A stretch of DNA of 15,372 nucleotides, taken from a bacterium. GTDB lineage: Bacteria > Auribacterota > Auribacteria > Auribacterales > Auribacteraceae. The stretch spans positions 1 through 15,372 of the forward strand of contig JAGGZS010000270.1 in NCBI GenBank assembly GCA_021161885.1, in the 5' to 3' direction. This document shows positions 15,355 to 15,372 of this stretch, piece after piece. Numbering within the stretch: the first letter of the stretch is position 1; each line of letters begins with the position of its first letter. A model generated the notes under the pieces. The model had not been told where the DNA came from. It did no database searches and saw only the letters and a list, made by a program, of their open reading frames with translations. The translations under genes and the position numbers were made by a program.

Positions 15355-15372
15355 GGAAAATTTCTAAATTTC
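15334..15372 (+). mobile_element. Possible left end of an insertion sequence (runs off window)
   Basis: GGGGTTGTTGCAAAAGT (15334-15350) begins just where the radical SAM pattern breaks after PTMFPSH. Its TGTTGCAAA core is shared with terminal inverted repeats of IS6-family elements such as IS26 and IS257. Only 39 bases are visible, with no transposase and no second end, so this is a hypothesis. Confidence 0.3.

Overview
This looks like a bacterial chromosome segment of moderately low GC, with AT-rich intergenic stretches and dense gene packing. It carries three signs of a Gram-negative-type envelope: a lipoprotein signal, a PEP-CTERM sorting signal, and genes for surface-glycan synthesis. The combination of a PEP-CTERM protein, an LDH-type malate dehydrogenase, a class II fructose-bisphosphate aldolase and a B12-binding radical SAM protein suggests a Desulfobacterota-, Omnitrophota- or Elusimicrobia-like lineage. 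That placement is inference, because the window holds no rRNA, tRNA or ribosomal protein gene.

Layout. Left edge (1-3617): the first codons of a gene leaving the window on the minus strand, then a plus-strand lipoprotein of the alpha/beta hydrolase (lipase) fold. A minus-strand operon follows, reading small secreted protein, GT2 glycosyltransferase, UDP-galactopyranose mutase. An AT-rich intergenic region with nested palindromes (3618-3961) separates this operon from a PEP-CTERM surface protein that ends in a clear terminator. Middle (4806-7163): a sodium:alanine/glycine symporter converges on a malate dehydrogenase gene. A divergent promoter region (7164-7399) then launches a five-gene plus-strand glycan operon (7400-13689): GT4 glycosyltransferase, NDP-sugar epimerase-like SDR, DegT-type sugar aminotransferase, GT-C-like membrane glycosyltransferase, second GT4 glycosyltransferase. 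Right (13771-15354): fba with its own good sigma70-type promoter, then the N-terminal part of a B12-binding radical SAM protein.

Functional reading. Two gene sets point to a surface polysaccharide or glycolipid. The GT2/mutase set should supply an activated sugar and UDP-galactofuranose. The 7.4-13.7 kb operon should make an amino sugar and transfer sugars onto a lipid-linked acceptor. Housekeeping carbon-metabolism genes (mdh, fba) and an amino-acid symporter lie between or beside them with their own promoters.

Points that deserve a second look. The GTG start of the radical SAM gene lies at the tip of a 14-bp terminator-like hairpin just after fba. The same gene loses its family pattern and stops at a sequence resembling an insertion-sequence end. 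The SDR has Asn where the catalytic Tyr of YxxxK is expected. I found no CRISPR array, tRNA, rRNA or known riboswitch.
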